64,000 nucleotides of DNA from Sipunculus nudus (lineage: Eukaryota; Annelida; Sipuncula; Golfingiida; Sipunculidae), in contig CM049307.1 in NCBI GenBank assembly GCA_026874595.1, forward strand, positions 91,887,830 through 91,951,829. The letters are read 5' to 3'. Positions 13,701 to 28,400 of this stretch are shown piece by piece; within the stretch, counting starts at the first letter, position 1; every line of letters begins with the position of its first letter. The position numbers and the translations under genes are program-made. Under the pieces are notes generated by a model. It made no database searches. It was not told the DNA's origin and saw nothing but the letters and a program-made list of their open reading frames with translations.

Positions 13701-16700
13701 CGCCCCATGCAACCCTTACTTTTTAATGAATTTTGGATACCACAATGTCAAGGTAAATGAAAAAACATACTCCGTGTATATTTAACATAGCTGACAAGTG
13801 AAAAGCTTTAAATATCGTACGGGCATGCGTTGTGTAACGTATGTTTCTTATAAAGAATGATGTTTATATACGCACCATTTCTCCGATTTCCAGGTAGAAA
13901 ACTTCATGAGAAAGTGAGTATTTTCGGTAACCAGGTGCCGTCATTCTGAACCAACACTTGCTTGTCACGTGACACCTTCCCGGCTTCCCACTGTAAAAGT
14001 GAAAAAAAAATACTTGATTGATAAAAATGCTATTGTTCTAAAATATGTATAAATTATAATCTCACTATTAATACACGGATAAACTAGAAAATATCCAGAG
14101 GACTGGATCCCCCGCCAAACGGGAATGTGAGAAATGTGTACACAGACCGTCACACACACAGACACAGACAAACCCTCACAGTCTTAGAATTGACCGAAAA
14201 CAATAACGGTCCACTTTTTTGCAGGTTCAATCAGAGAACCTAATCTGCTGCCAATGCAGAAATTGACTTATGTAAGAAATGTGTACTTTGGCTTGTAGTC
14301 GAATCTGAAACATGAAAAAGATACCACATGCAGAAAAAAAAATCACAAAATAAACTATGAATGTACCTAAACCTAATCAAGCGAGGATAACAATAAAATA
14401 TACCTGCCTTTTGAATTAGTATGGATTTTAATAACACTTTTTAAGATACTGCATTGCCTATAAACGTTTGACATTAAGTATAAAAAATCATAAGTAAATC
14501 CCATTATCCATCAACCTGTGACCTTAATCTGTTCAGGTAAGGAGACCTTTAGGCGTGCCCATCATCTTAAGGAAGGATGCATTTGAGAGATAGTTTTAAA
14601 ACTTTGCATTGCATATGAATTGGTTAGGATTTCAAAATTCAAAAAATATGTAAACAATTTAAGAATTCATATAAATACCCATAAAGGAACCAAGGGTGAA
14701 CAAAAACCAATCACACTGTGATATTCTAATTAGAAGTAGATCCGAGTAAAACTTTTCGAGAAACAGTGTCGTATGTCAAATGTTAAAAATTGTCTGCATT
14801 AATTGTGCATGAATTTTTTAGAATGTAATTCAGGTGAGAAGTTTTATGGTTAATATGTATACTGAATTTCATGAAAATCTATAAGATATTTGGTGCCACC
14901 AAGTTTGATAACCTCTGATCTTATTAAATATGAATGGATTTCCCTGGACATCTTAATTAAGCGAGATACTATATTGATTATTATTTCTGTTGAGTTTGAT
15001 CAAAATCCATCGATGTCCTCGTAAGTTATCTTGGCGAAACCATTAAGTAGTCTTATGACCTCTGACCTCATTTTATATCAGATTATGATCATCAAATGAT
15101 GACCAAAATTGGACCTCCAGCTCACTTTACTTTTAATTATTCATGGTTACTCCTCCAGGTTATTAGCATCAAATGTTGTCTTACATACATCACACAGCAG
15201 GAAATTCATAAACCCAAACATGTCATGCGCCAACTACTTGTACACCAATATTAATACTGCAATGTTAACAAATATCTGTCGTGCTAACGTTTAACAAGTA
15301 TAACACGCTCTCATCGGTATGATTACAATGCTTGGCCCTGTGAAAGCCCCGGTGTAAAAACCATGAAAAACTCGCTTTAGAAAGCTTCGGTTAAAATTAA
15401 GGAGAATTGCAATCACTGCAGTGAATAACCGCGGCTGCAAAAACGTGTAGCTCGCATTTTATTATTTGAGTCTGCAGAACGATAATTTTTTTAGTGTGTC
15501 GCCAAAGTTCCAATACTTTTTAATATTAACGAAATCTTCACAACAACAGACGAAGTAACAAAGAAACCAAAATACTTAGATCCCATGAATTCCGTGAGGC
15601 ACTCGTCAGACTGATCTTCGTTTATAGCCTCGTCTTCATATAGAGGTTTCATCAAGCGACCTGGCCCGAAGTCCTTTGCGGGATAATCGTGTCGCCACAT
15701 CTTCGGTTGCAGAAGTGACCCGATTTCTGGAACAGAAAGCATCCATTTTCACAATTTCAATAAGTCGACCGGACCACCTCTTTAACAGGCCATCTGATAT
15801 CCGCAGTGAAAGATGCACGTCTTTTTCACTCAGTCATATCCTTGCTTTGAAAGGGATTATAACAGGGAACAATGGAGTTATTCAATTAACGGTAGGGATA
15901 AGATTTCTGTCACAAAAGCTCGGTCCATATATTCAATTACAGGGCTATGCACGTGGCTAATTAGGATTAATTACACAATATAACATTTCCTGTAGCAAAA
16001 TAGTAAGCGAAAGGACATGGCACTGCAGTGTCCTATTCTCTCGCAAAATTATCTTTATTTGAATTGTTCATAATAAACTCTTTCACAGATTTATCGATAA
16101 TCAAAATTTAATTTAAATAGAAAAGTCATGTTAGTGATATAAGATAACATAAAAACGCCCAGGAAAGGTGCGTGTTTTTCTCAAAACTTTGAAATTAAAG
16201 TAATATCGTTAGATTCCTCGAAAGTCATAATATATTTATTGTTCTTAATATGTTCTATGTTCTATAAATATTCTTTTTTTTAACGCTAAAGAGTTGTTAT
16301 ATACATTCTTGGTATTCTTAGAAAATTTCATTTGTCCAGTTTCGTGAATACATGATTTAGGGCTTAGAGAAAATATGGTCATATATTGTATATTTGACAA
16401 ATAGCCTCTTAGAATATAAAGTTTTGGCAAAGTAGATTCCATTTATAGCTCATACACGGCCATTAGTTAAATTACTTTACATGATCATGTATACGTTATA
16501 TACATTGTGAAGAGAGCATCAGACTGTTTGTAAATTCTTGAACCTGCCAAAAGATTTGATCATCTGAACTTTAGGTGTGCATATAATGCATATTATTACG
16601 CAGATTTTCGTTAAACCAGCATTTGTCCTTGGGATACTCGGGATAGTTTCGTGATATCTCGCTACATTTTATAATGTTTTGTTAAATATTCCGAAGGTCA

Positions 16701-19556
16701 GAAAGTTATCGATATTATAAAAACGCGGGCAGTTTTCTCTCTCTTTCTCCGTCTCTGTCTGTCTCTCTCTCTCTCTCTTTCTCTCTTTGTCTCTGTGTTT
16801 CTATGTCTCTCTTTCTGTCTCTCTGTCTCTCTTTATGTATCTCTCTGCCTCTCTCACAAAACAAGCAATACGAATAAAATATAAACCAGTTTAAAAATCG
16901 GGGTAAAAGCTGCCATCAAGCTGTCGTTACCACACTGCCTGCTGAGACAGCCGGTTAATAACACGATTCTCATCACATGTACCACGTTTAGATTATTTTT
17001 ATGAGTCTGATTGACTCTACAATATTAAACATTTAAGAAGACACATCCTACAAGGCTCTACATTTGGTGCGCATCTGAACACATTGTCTGGGAGCAAGCT
17101 TTTTATCAATTTCCCAGCGGGTTGGTAAATGTATTAGAAAAGAAACATGGTGTCAAAGTAATGAATCACACCTTCGGAGCAATTTACAGCTAACGAAAAT
17201 GTGTGAAATACAGAAAAGCTCCACCTGAGCCGGTTATATTTGTATTGGTCTTTTTAATGGAACATGTTTGTCTATCAGACAGGCGACCTTATTCAACAGA
17301 ATGAAACCAAATCCTTATGTGCAGTTTTAAGTGTTTCGGGTTAAATTTAGACCAAAGCATTTTCTTTGTAACTGATTATTCCATATACGCAAAGTTATCC
17401 AGTCTCTACATTCAATGATTGAACTTTTGGGGATGAAATGAGCGCTGCGTTGCGTAAATGCGTTAGGTCTGTGGGTTAAATTTTTTTCCGGATAGCGGAA
17501 AGTTTACTTTTCTCAAAAATTTTAAATTATTAATATCCAGAGCATTTTGTCTCAGAGATAAACCTTCGCTGAATCACTCAAATCTGGGGCAACCAAAAGT
17601 GGTCCCGGCAAAGGTTGGAAATGAAGGACGTGTAAAACTCGCTTGTTATATCACGGTGGTCGTGGTAACGGGATGGTCTTCATCTGGGGTTTTACTGTAT
17701 TAAAGTCTTAACTTTCTACCCTTTGTCTTATTATTCTCAATGCTAGCTGTTTGATTTAACCGCAAAAAGACAGTATTGAAAAAATCAAGAATGATCCTCG
17801 ATCATGACACTTAGGTTTACATACCTATCACTGTTTAACAACCAGAAATCTGCTGAAATTTACTGTCCTACGCTTTTGTGACAATTGCATACAAGTAAAC
17901 TTACTGATAGATGGAGATGAAAATGAGGCTGTAATTATTATTTGAAAAAAGGTACAAAAAATTCCATCAGACTACTTCATATTGTAATGTACTTTGTAAA
18001 TTTAACATGACTTGGAAGAACTATCTGAATGCGAAACAGGGAGATATGGACAAGTCAGAATTAGGTTACGATTCAGAAGCCATGCTTTTTATCGATGAAG
18101 ACCGCATGCTTGTCTCTTTTATGAGATTAATCATACGATCACACGCATCACACTAACACGAAGCTTTCACGCGAGTAAAACCTCGCAGATTTCTGTTATG
18201 AAAACAATGTATAATGAGTTCAAGCCTAACGCTTCTCTCTCAACTGCTGTCACCTCCATGGCACCATTCTAATTCGTTAACAGGTTTCTAAATGTTAGCC
18301 TCATCATGTATGCCTAATCCATCATTTGGTCTGACTCTGCCTGTTATGTAAGTCAGATCCTGTTGCAACTGTTGTGGATTCCATGAAATCATGCGAGGTT
18401 GTCCTGATGAAAGCCCGGCAGGTGTTAGACAGTGCTCACACAACGCAGGTGTCGGCCCCGATGTGTCCAGATGTGACATCGGATTTACTTCTGGTTTGCA
18501 CCGGGATACATCGGGGTGACATAGGGATGTAGCCGTCAATACACGACTCAATAGGCATTTATATTGGGATGTTAAGTCTAACCGGAGTCGTGATACAAGT
18601 CTAACGGGAGAATGTACTGCAACGGTCATTTCTCCTGATACTGGGAAATTTTGGTGGACAGTCGGTAACCTTAACATTAGGCTAGGAGTGATGAGTTAAC
18701 ACAAAATATATATTTGAAAACTTGGTCACTATAGTAAAGAGTATAAGTTGGCTTTTAGTGTAGGGGCATATGTAGCGAATTCGTCCTGAGTAAATTTTGT
18801 TTGTAAAAATTTGACACACCATGCATTTTTGTTCTTGACCTTTCTAAGAAGCCTTAAAAACATGGTGCCAATTTTTTTATTCAGTTTTGACATGTCTTTC
18901 AGCTTTTATTGAAATGCTATTTAAAACGTTAAATTATAAACTTTGACCGAAACATTAACAAAGTAAGCAGGGCAAGAGGATAAGAAAGGTTCTTTTTGGA
19001 AGGTAGTTACATAGTGAACGCACAAACTTATTTCTCTGAACAGTTTGGCATTGTCTAAAATTATTTTTAGTTTATATTAAATGTACCTATTCATATACCA
19101 AGTATATTTAATAAACTCATATAGTGTAACATGCTTTTTACACATAGCTTTGTTTTTTCTCCTTAAAATATGATGGTATCTGCTAATATTTCATTGTAAA
19201 CCGTTTGAGTATTCCTGTACACAAGCGATGTAAGGTTTGCGAGATCAGTGGTACAGATGTAAACATAGCCCGCACCTGGCGGCCATACCGCGCTACTTTA
19301 CAAATCAAGATTTTTCCAAGTATCCAAACAGTGTTTCTTTTTTTATCTTCCATATCATTTCTCCTTGTTTGGGAGTTGTGCACGCGCAAGATCAGACCTC
19401 TAGTTGTGTGTGTGTGTGTGTGTGTGTGTAGAGAGAGAGTAGCAGTGACGCCTTTTAGATAGTAACATGTTTAATAATATTAGTCTATCTAAAAGGCGTC
19501 ACTCTTTCTCCATACCTACACTTCGACTACAGACTAACACGACTATACCACTAATC

Positions 19557-19612
<56 letters not shown>

Positions 19613-21066
19613 GGTATACAATGCTGTAGGTTTTGTCTGGAGTTATTTGGTATAAAAATGATAAAAAAAAACAAGGGCTATAATCGAAAATGTACATTCC
19701 GCTTCTGCATCTGACATACCCTGCATTTAATGATATAACCAATTAGATTTTATAAAACATAAGAATATTTCTATATTTTATTCTTCATTTCATAGTTTGC
19801 ATTATATATATATATAGTACAAGCTGGGTGCTACTCATGTCTACAGATTACTATTTTCATAAAAAAGAATGTTGTACCAGTGATCTGGTTCGGACTGAAC
19901 AACCTATGTTGCCATTGTGCCTTCACAAGTCATTTAAGGATAATGAAAAAAAGCGACAAGAATTCTATAATAACAAGCATTTAACTTTACCATTGTTATA
20001 TGTAAAGGGACATAATCAGTAGCAATATTATGCCTATTCTTTCTCAATATCAGTTCAGTTTTGCTTTATTCAAAAGTTTCCCAGCAAAACAATCCCAGCA
20101 CAGTCTTAGTACCTCGCATACGGCTGTTTAACACCTTGTTATGGCTCTGCGTGTTGGTAAACACAGTCCACGTGTGTCTGTTAACCATAACAAGGCCGTG
20201 TGACCGAAGATCCGAATATGAGCCGCAACACACGGTGTTTCAGCCAGCGGGAATATGTATTACATTTTTGGGCCAAGTCAGTCGGGCATCCGTGATTGAC
20301 ACGTGTTGTGGCTCCGCGATGCACACAGCCACACGTGCTGTGTTTATGTTGACACCTGTGATCGCCCCCTACACTCGTTTACAGGAGTAGGGAAACGGTT
20401 TCAAGGCAATATTTTTTCAAGTACAGGTTTAAATGAAAGAGAAGAAGCTATTTTTCATGTTAATTCAACATGCTTAATAGGTGAATGGGTCCCTTTAAAC
20501 TTTACAATTGGTTTTACCATAGTTTCTGTTAAGATTTTCCGTTTTTTTGTTATTGTACTGGTAAAACCTGAATGCCTCGGTTTCATATTCCTATAAATGT
20601 ATAAAAAAATGGCCCACCAAACAAAATCGTTTTAAAAATAGACCTTCGGGGGTTGTAAACACGTACGATAACATAATGACTTATTATGACACTTTTTTTA
20701 TGATTTGATATTTAATTCCAAGTTTGTTTCCTTCAACAGGACTTTGCTAAAACTTCCAAGGTCCCTTTGTTTTGTTTTCAAAACAGTCTCCCTAATGAAT
20801 TCATCAGTAAAACAATGCATTTCATTCAGTGTTAATTCTTCAGTAAAACATGCATTTCATTCAGTTTAATTATCTGTTCTTTACATATCTCATTCTACTG
20901 TAAATTTCTGTAAATATTTGTCTGCTGTAAACTACCTGATGAGCACAGCTTACAAAAGGTTACCAATGAACAGTGAAATAACTGGTGAAAATAGCTACTC
21001 CACAGAAGATATAATTGCTCCCAAACGAATGCTATTGCCCGCACAAAGCTTTGGTTATATGATCAA

Positions 21067-21112
<46 letters not shown>

Positions 21113-24100
21113 TTGTTTCTTAATATGAACTTCATTTCACTGTGAATGGTGGACTAGGTAGCATTTCCTAAAACTTTGGGTTGGGTTAGTGAGGATTTGG
21201 AACTTAATCCAGTCAAAGTTGTCCTTTTTGTCTGTTGTTTATTCCTCACAAAATATGTAAAAAATTAGTCATCCGCCTAAAACTTTTATAAATTATTTCT
21301 TGGATCATGACCAAAACATAAAAAAATACTTTTTTATCTATAGATCTTTAGATATACTTTGGATAAACTTACCGTAAGAGACGGGTTTCTATACCTTCAC
21401 TATCGGCGTGCGGATAGTGATGTTGGTGATGTAATAATCGAACAAATGGATGACACAATGGCAAAAATTAAATGGAAGAATAACATGGCCATTTTCATAT
21501 GTTATGTATAAATGAAGCAAAATTTAGTCACTGGTTAAAACCAGGGAAAGCGGAGCCATACTATATACGAAACAGGTTGCCTGAAATCAGCAAGTGGTCC
21601 GCCATGTGTACATTGCACAAACTACCCCAGGATATCTCCTTGTCTCTATATAAATTTTATTTAATGAATTTATCAATGACATTTTGTAGAACAATATACC
21701 GGTGGACAAACAACAGCTGATTAATTTTCCATGGTTAGTCTGATGGATCTTGATGCGGATCCATGTGTTGGCGGAGGTATGCGCTCTACGAGTGCTCTCA
21801 TATATTGGAATAACCGTCTTAACGCAGTCTTTGCGTGTCTAGTCTAAGTTATTGTGATGTATTATATCTTACTAACCACTTTGAGATGTTTTGTTGCTAA
21901 ATTTCCCTCTGTAGTAAATATTTATATATATTGGCCCTCATTTTTTGCTCTAAAATCAAATTTGACCCAAAAAAATTACAAAACCACAATAGAAAAATTG
22001 GCACCATATTTTTTTTGTAAAGGTTAAGGTCTAAGGATCACAAAAATGTAGGGTTTCCACTTTTTACAGGGAAAAATTACTCGGTGACATATGCCCCCAC
22101 ACTATTTCGTCCAGTGACCAGTTCCAGTCATGCCTGTATTTATGTGGCCAGAAATGAAACAATATACAGAGGGATTTACCAATATGTTGAGTTAAAACGG
22201 ATTTTTTTCTTGAACATGGTTGGTGGTATTAGAAAGTATACTAAAAAGCTAATGATTATTCTGGGTTATGTCAAGTGACAGCGTACTTGTAGATCATAAG
22301 GCGTCGTCTTAAATTGTTGCATACTCATCCAGCTTAACAGTGCGGTCCTTGCTGCAGGAGGAAAATGCACGCTTGCTCTGGTACGCTCGTCGTAGACTTT
22401 TTAATGTCAGACGGCCGAAATGGCGCCAATCCGGATGAAACTGGGAATCGACATAAGATTGTGGAGACCTCGAATGATTTTGAAAACATGCTATTTTACG
22501 AAGCTGAATACATTGGAATTTTGATGATACATCAGGGGATAATAGGGCACATCTGCATACACTGGGGCGATGTCGGGCAGCACATCGAGACACATCGACG
22601 ATGTGTGATCAGATCTTTATTAGTTAGGACGTCAAAAAGCAGAAAACAGCTTATTAAGAAACATAGAAGTAGCAGGATCATCATTCAACCGATCTAAAGC
22701 TCTCAAGTGAAATAGTTTTAATGCCACGTTGTATACGATATCATATTCATTATATGGGAGACACTTCTCATTTTCCATTTCCTTTTTGCGTATAAACTAA
22801 CGAGAGAAGACAACAAAAAAACTAAATATGTCGCTGTTATAAACGCTCCATAAAAGGGGTGCCTGTGATGATTTCCGATCAGAGGTTGATAAGATATATT
22901 TCTACGACAGGTAGGAAACACCATAGGAGACAGCCATAGGAGGAAAAGCAAACAGCTATTTTCGGTTTCCATTAAGTTTGGTTTCTTTACATGTCTGTCG
23001 GAAATGCTGCTTGACAATGCACGTCAAACGAAGACGGCTGTTGAACTCTTTCTCCTTGGCTTGTTATTCACTTATCAATGAGAAAACATACAAGATTAAT
23101 AGGTCATGGTTTTGCGATAATAAATTTTTAGTGAGTTTTATACCATTGTATAAATAAGTCCAAAAAGGTTGGTTTCTCAGGCATTTTACGTAAATCAGTG
23201 CCGAAGGAACTTTTTTACCTTTTTATAATACTTTTTAAAAAGAAATGTACATGATTAGAGGACAACATAATTATGGTAAAACTATTTTGCCGAACTGATT
23301 AAGGCACATCATGTCAGGACGAAATTAAAATAGTTTACGTCTTGAAAAAGACAGAGCTCAAAACTGGTGAATTACAAAGTTAAAATAATTTCAAATGAAG
23401 ATATTGGGGGGGGGATATTGGTACGTGCGAAGCCTGAAAAAAAATTTTGTTTACATTACTTTCATTTAACGTCTCTCTCTTAAAGCAAATGGTGATAATG
23501 AAGACACTGCGGTGAAATGTTTTCAAATGAACGCTTAATCAAGTAGCCTGGAATACTCCAGTGCTTTCCGAACAGACCAGCAAAAGGAACGCACTGGGGC
23601 TAATCTAAACACGTAATTGATGAAGCATCCTCGGAAACCGCCCTTGCACAATTCCTGTCATAACCACCATCACGCCCGGCGTGTTCACGTGTATAACTGT
23701 ACGTCCACAGGCAGAGATCACAGCTCTCTTCTGCGTCATAACACATGCAACCGAGACAAGAACGTAAATCAATAGATCCACAGTCCAAGCCTCCAGCCTG
23801 AACGATTTACAAATTCCTGGTTCCTACCATATATTACGTAATCAGCACTTTGTTTCTCAAAAGATCTGTTTCAAATATAAAATTAACATAGTTTAAAACA
23901 GGTGAAACTGACTTGTGTTGATTCATTTTAATTCCAAAGGTTCACTGCTCCTCACGGAATACCGTTAAATGTGTTCAACACTTAGATCCCAATGGTGATT
24001 ACGAATGAATAATGAAAAAGCTCGTGGTCGTTTCCTGGTTTCTCTCGCAGCCAACCCCTGCCATGATATGATACCCAAGGCGGTATATGTAGTTCAAGTC

Positions 24101-25404
24101 ATGGCCTTTTATTGACCCAAAGAATTGGGAACTATGAAAATATACCGAAATTCATGCGTTTGAGTTTGGTCTTGATATAGTAATGAATGAAGTCCACCTG
24201 CACTACCGGACACTTGTCTATCTGTGGCAGGTTATTTAGCCCCAATGTTCTAAGATGCTGTATATACCCATTTAACACACTTTATTCGTCTGGCTACCTG
24301 TCTACGACAAACGTTTTGAAACGTGTTTATCGATCTGATAGTAACTTATTTAGGGTCTTACAGGGCTTTCAGGAACCGTCTGTGACCCACGGAATCTTTT
24401 TGGGACGCCCCGTTCTGTGAGTCCGTGTATCCGATCGGCTATATATAGGACCAAAGGGATCAAACCTGGCTCCTGTAGCCGTCACTTTTTGTCCACGGCC
24501 GACAACCTCATGCATATACCACTACGCTGCTCTGATAACTGATCTTTACATTTTATTTTAATCAATTAATCATGACAAGTTTTGTATATATAGTAATCAT
24601 TATAATGATACGATTATGACATTACATGGAAAAGAAAATTACATAACGCCTGAAAATTTGACCCAAATCCCCTTTGGTCCGCTCCAAAAACCGATGTGAA
24701 TCTCCATTTTTTGGGACTCTTTCTATTTAAAGCCCTTCTGAAGAATACCTAGTGTTGTGAAAAAGGAAAAACACAACATTATACACCAAACGCGGAGCCG
24801 TACTGGAGGTACCAGATTAAATTTCACTTTAGTGGATTGATAAAACCTTGGCTTGTTTTAGTTTGAGTTAGTTAATCTCGTATGTGTTAAATCAAAACGT
24901 TTTAGTGTGTAGGAGGCAATAAATATCGCACACAACAAAGAAGTGAGCCGACCTTTGATTCAAAAAAACGAGCGACGGAGAACACTGCCAATGCTTTCCT
25001 TTATTTACAATTTATCAGATGTCTAATTAATGTGTAAAACATCGAGCTTAAATGAAACGTTTATGTAACACAATGGGGCCCGCATTCAGAAAAATAATGA
25101 AGACCGCAACAAAGCAAACTAGGCGTGATCGTGACGAATTGGTTTTCAGAATATCATGTTTCGTTTTTTTTGATCATGATCAATCACTATATCCTCTACT
25201 TTATTTTAGGAAAAAACTTGATAGAAGTATTTGTGTGAAATACAATAGAAAAGGCTTTGATTTGTCTGTGCATAGAATGACTCTTCAGCTTGATAACCTG
25301 CTTGGAAATTATATTGACAGCTGGAAGACTAACGTATGTAACTGTGTAAATCAAAGCGTGTAAAATGATCGTGTCTATACAATGAATCTTAGACTATGCA
25401 GATC

Positions 25405-25468
<64 letters not shown>

Positions 25469-28400
25469 ACGGACCCAAATATAAACATTACACGTATGCG
25501 TGATGAACACAAATTCTGTAACGGAGATAAAAAACAAATCAGATTCTGTAACACTAGGCAGCGGGAAATGTCTAGGGGAATGAATAAAGAAGTCAGTGGG
25601 TTTTGTTAACAATTAACTATAATTTATTCTTAAAACAACCCTAACAATACAATACACTAAATCAATACAATTATACAGTAAAACAGGGGTACAGCAACAA
25701 GTCAATACAATCACATAGAAAATAATGTATGTGCACAGTACCTGGATACCAACACCATCACCACGATAAGTCCTTTAAATGTACACTCGCGGAGAATGAC
25801 AGTCCAGTGTAAAGCTCTTGTAACATCCAAAAGTAAACTGAAGTCTAATTGCATAACATCCAGGAGAAAGACTTTGAAAATGTATAATAGCCGCATTCGT
25901 CGGATAAGGTCCTAGAATCTGACACACGCTTCTGCGTCCCCTACCTCTCTGCTCTCTGCCCTCTGCTTAAACACAGCCCCTTATATACTCTTCACACCTC
26001 AAGCCGAGAATTTTCCACTTCTTGAACAGTCTATAAGATCTTGCACAACACGCGTTTCAGGAATTCTCTGGAAAACAGCGCTGTGTATCTCCACACACCA
26101 GGCTCATCACGTGACCCGGCCAGGCGTGAAAACCCAAGGCTAACATGACAACGAGAGTTCAACCAGTACTGGTTAAACATAGAATGTAACACGCGGCCAG
26201 ACACGAGCGCCACAACAGGAGTTACGCCCGTGTCACATAATAAAAAGAGCACGTCTAACAATATATATATAAACAATTATTTTACATGGATTGTACAACT
26301 AGTTATCATACAAAGCACTCTCCATGGCTTCGATGGTGCCCCCCCCCCCCCTCCCAGGCCGCAAGACTAAGTATTGACTTATACATCATCTCTTACATAC
26401 TAATTTTCTTAAATCTAACGCCGACCTCAAGACCCATATGTCGCACCAAATATGGACTTGCAGGTTAAACTAATGCAATAACCCTTTATTCTTTCTCTTA
26501 GTGATTCTCCACTGCCGTGTGTATGTAGCTTTTGCATCCGGGAAAGCGAACCCTGTGATAAGTCAACTTTCGTCAAAGGTATTTGTGACTGGCAACATTG
26601 TCCATTACAATCTGCTATCAGTTCATTATTGCGGAATACAAAAACAGCCCAGGCTTTCCAGCGCAGTTTTTTTTTTACCTGTTTTTCATATTTCTTTGTT
26701 TTTGTGTTGACACACTGCACTTGTGTCTTTTTTACTGAAAACAAATCCGCATGCCCAAAATTACATTATTGCGCATGCGTCAATCATTGTGATCAAAGCG
26801 GGTGAGGTTTACTGAGCATGAACCATATAAAAATTCATTTTTCCTTTTCATTATTCACTGAGACGCTCTGTTCATGTGTTCTTTCGCACCACTGATCGCT
26901 CCCTATTCAAGTTTATTTCTACTGAGTACAGGCGTCAGGACATTTTTGAGAACAATTATTGTGAACAAAATGTCATTTATATCTAAAATACTCCCAACCA
27001 TTTCATATTCTTGTATACCAGTACGAGGCCATGTTTTTGCATGCAACCATTAAATCACAGAGGTCAAGAACACGATAGGATAGACTGCCACATACATTGC
27101 ATTAGAAGCAGTACTAACGATTGATTAATTGGTGACAGGGAACACAGAGTTTAAGGTGTGGTGAATACACACACACACACACATGTATATATGCCTAGAT
27201 TTTTTCTCAGCTTTATTTCAGTCCTTATAGTTAGACTGGGGCAAAAGACCAAAATGTTACCCTAGGCGTATTATGTAACCTTTTTCAGATATAGGTAGAC
27301 ATCAATGAGGCAGACAGGACTGCTAATACTTGCTATTTGCGTGTGCTACAGATTGGCCGAATATCAGGAGAATTTACTCTACACAAGGACAATTACTTTT
27401 GTTCTAGGAAGTAGCCTTGAATACTAACCTGTTCAGAGGTCTCATGATCTTCCAAATCATGATACGTGGCACGGCATTTGTTCAAATAAATGACATAATT
27501 TAATGGCCATTTAATATGAACCTGTAAATCCAATTAAGCATTTCAACGAAAAAGATTTGTCTACAGGTAGCATTGATTCACATAGCGGACATACAAGAAA
27601 GAACTTTAAAAAGTCGAATCAGTTGCGTGAGTGGATGTTTTACCACAAAATGACCGATCCAAGAAAAAATGTATGTCTTACCTATATTCTCTGGGAAGAA
27701 TACAATGAGGATATCGGGTGTCAGTAACACATCAGCTCAGAGAGACACGTTGAGGACATTCCTATTTATCAACCTTATTGAACGAAATCTACTAAGAGCG
27801 TGAAAGACATACAGTCATTTAACTACATGAGTGGGGCTTCCACAAAACACGGTCATAAAAGGTGATTCTATTTTGACAAGGTTAAAGGAATCGTACTTTG
27901 GGTCCATTACAGTGTATCTGAAGTTATTGTTCAGCCAGCGAACTTTAATTGGACGAAGAGACTGGCCATTCGCTGTCACGCAAGCGAGCGCGTTCCCAAT
28001 TTTATGAACATCTAACTTTGCTTTTGGTACAAGTGGTCAGATCAATCAGTTATGCTGCCCTCTTTTTGCAAACATGAAAACTAAGTTACTTTAAATGCAC
28101 CGATGAGATCGTGAATCTCTGGACAGGTAATCACAATAAAGGGGCGGACACAGAACTTAAGACAAGGGGGTGGGGACAATAACCTGTCAGAGGTGAACAG
28201 TAGCGCCAGTAACTTTTATCATGATCAATTATCGCCTGTAGAAGTGGGGGAAGAAAACAGTGCAAGACGTGCATTCGGGCACTTCTTCTTTAGATTTCTT
28301 TTTTTTTTTAGACTTTTCAGATTTTTCCCTTTTTAGATGTCTGAAAAGGTAACATAAACTTATTTTATTTTCTTTTAAAACTTCAGTTTAAGGCACATTT

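Larger units (their letters stand above)
9793..13875 (-). other. Intron C-D of the C16orf89-like gene
   Basis: 4,083 nt with donor GTGCGT and acceptor GGTTTCAG. It is loaded with repeats listed separately: an AT microsatellite, a 21-bp minisatellite, a 59-bp tandem duplication, a fold-back repeat and a tRNA-derived SINE. It also contains a well-formed but unassigned 37-nt exon-like segment at 12024-12060. An open frame at 10330-10632 (minus) has no recognisable domain. Confidence 0.7.
25465..26237 (-). mobile_element. Solo LTR of an LTR retrotransposon (773 bp)
   Basis: Read on the minus strand it begins TGTGACACGGGCG and ends GGGTCCGTAACA, the TG...CA ends of an LTR. It has a TATATAAG box at 25987-25980 and an AATAAA signal at 25628-25623 in the right order. 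There is no internal domain and no second LTR nearby, so it looks like a recombined solo LTR. A target-site duplication is not evident: the left flank is AT microsatellite and the right flank is TAATA. It lies in the giant intron in the same sense as the host gene. The superfamily (Ty3/Gypsy or BEL) cannot be told from the LTR alone. Confidence 0.75.

Noticed and set aside
18288-18677. 129-codon minus-strand ORF as a gene
   Set aside because: It runs through the 11-bp minisatellite and has no recognisable domain or splice pair.
22309-22697. Overlapping plus and minus ORFs near 22.3-22.7 kb as genes
   Set aside because: Open on both strands because of repeat composition; contains the decayed ACATCGGG array.
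25711-26276. Two minus-strand ORFs as genes
   Set aside because: Both overlap the solo LTR (one runs just past its upstream edge) and are explained by it.
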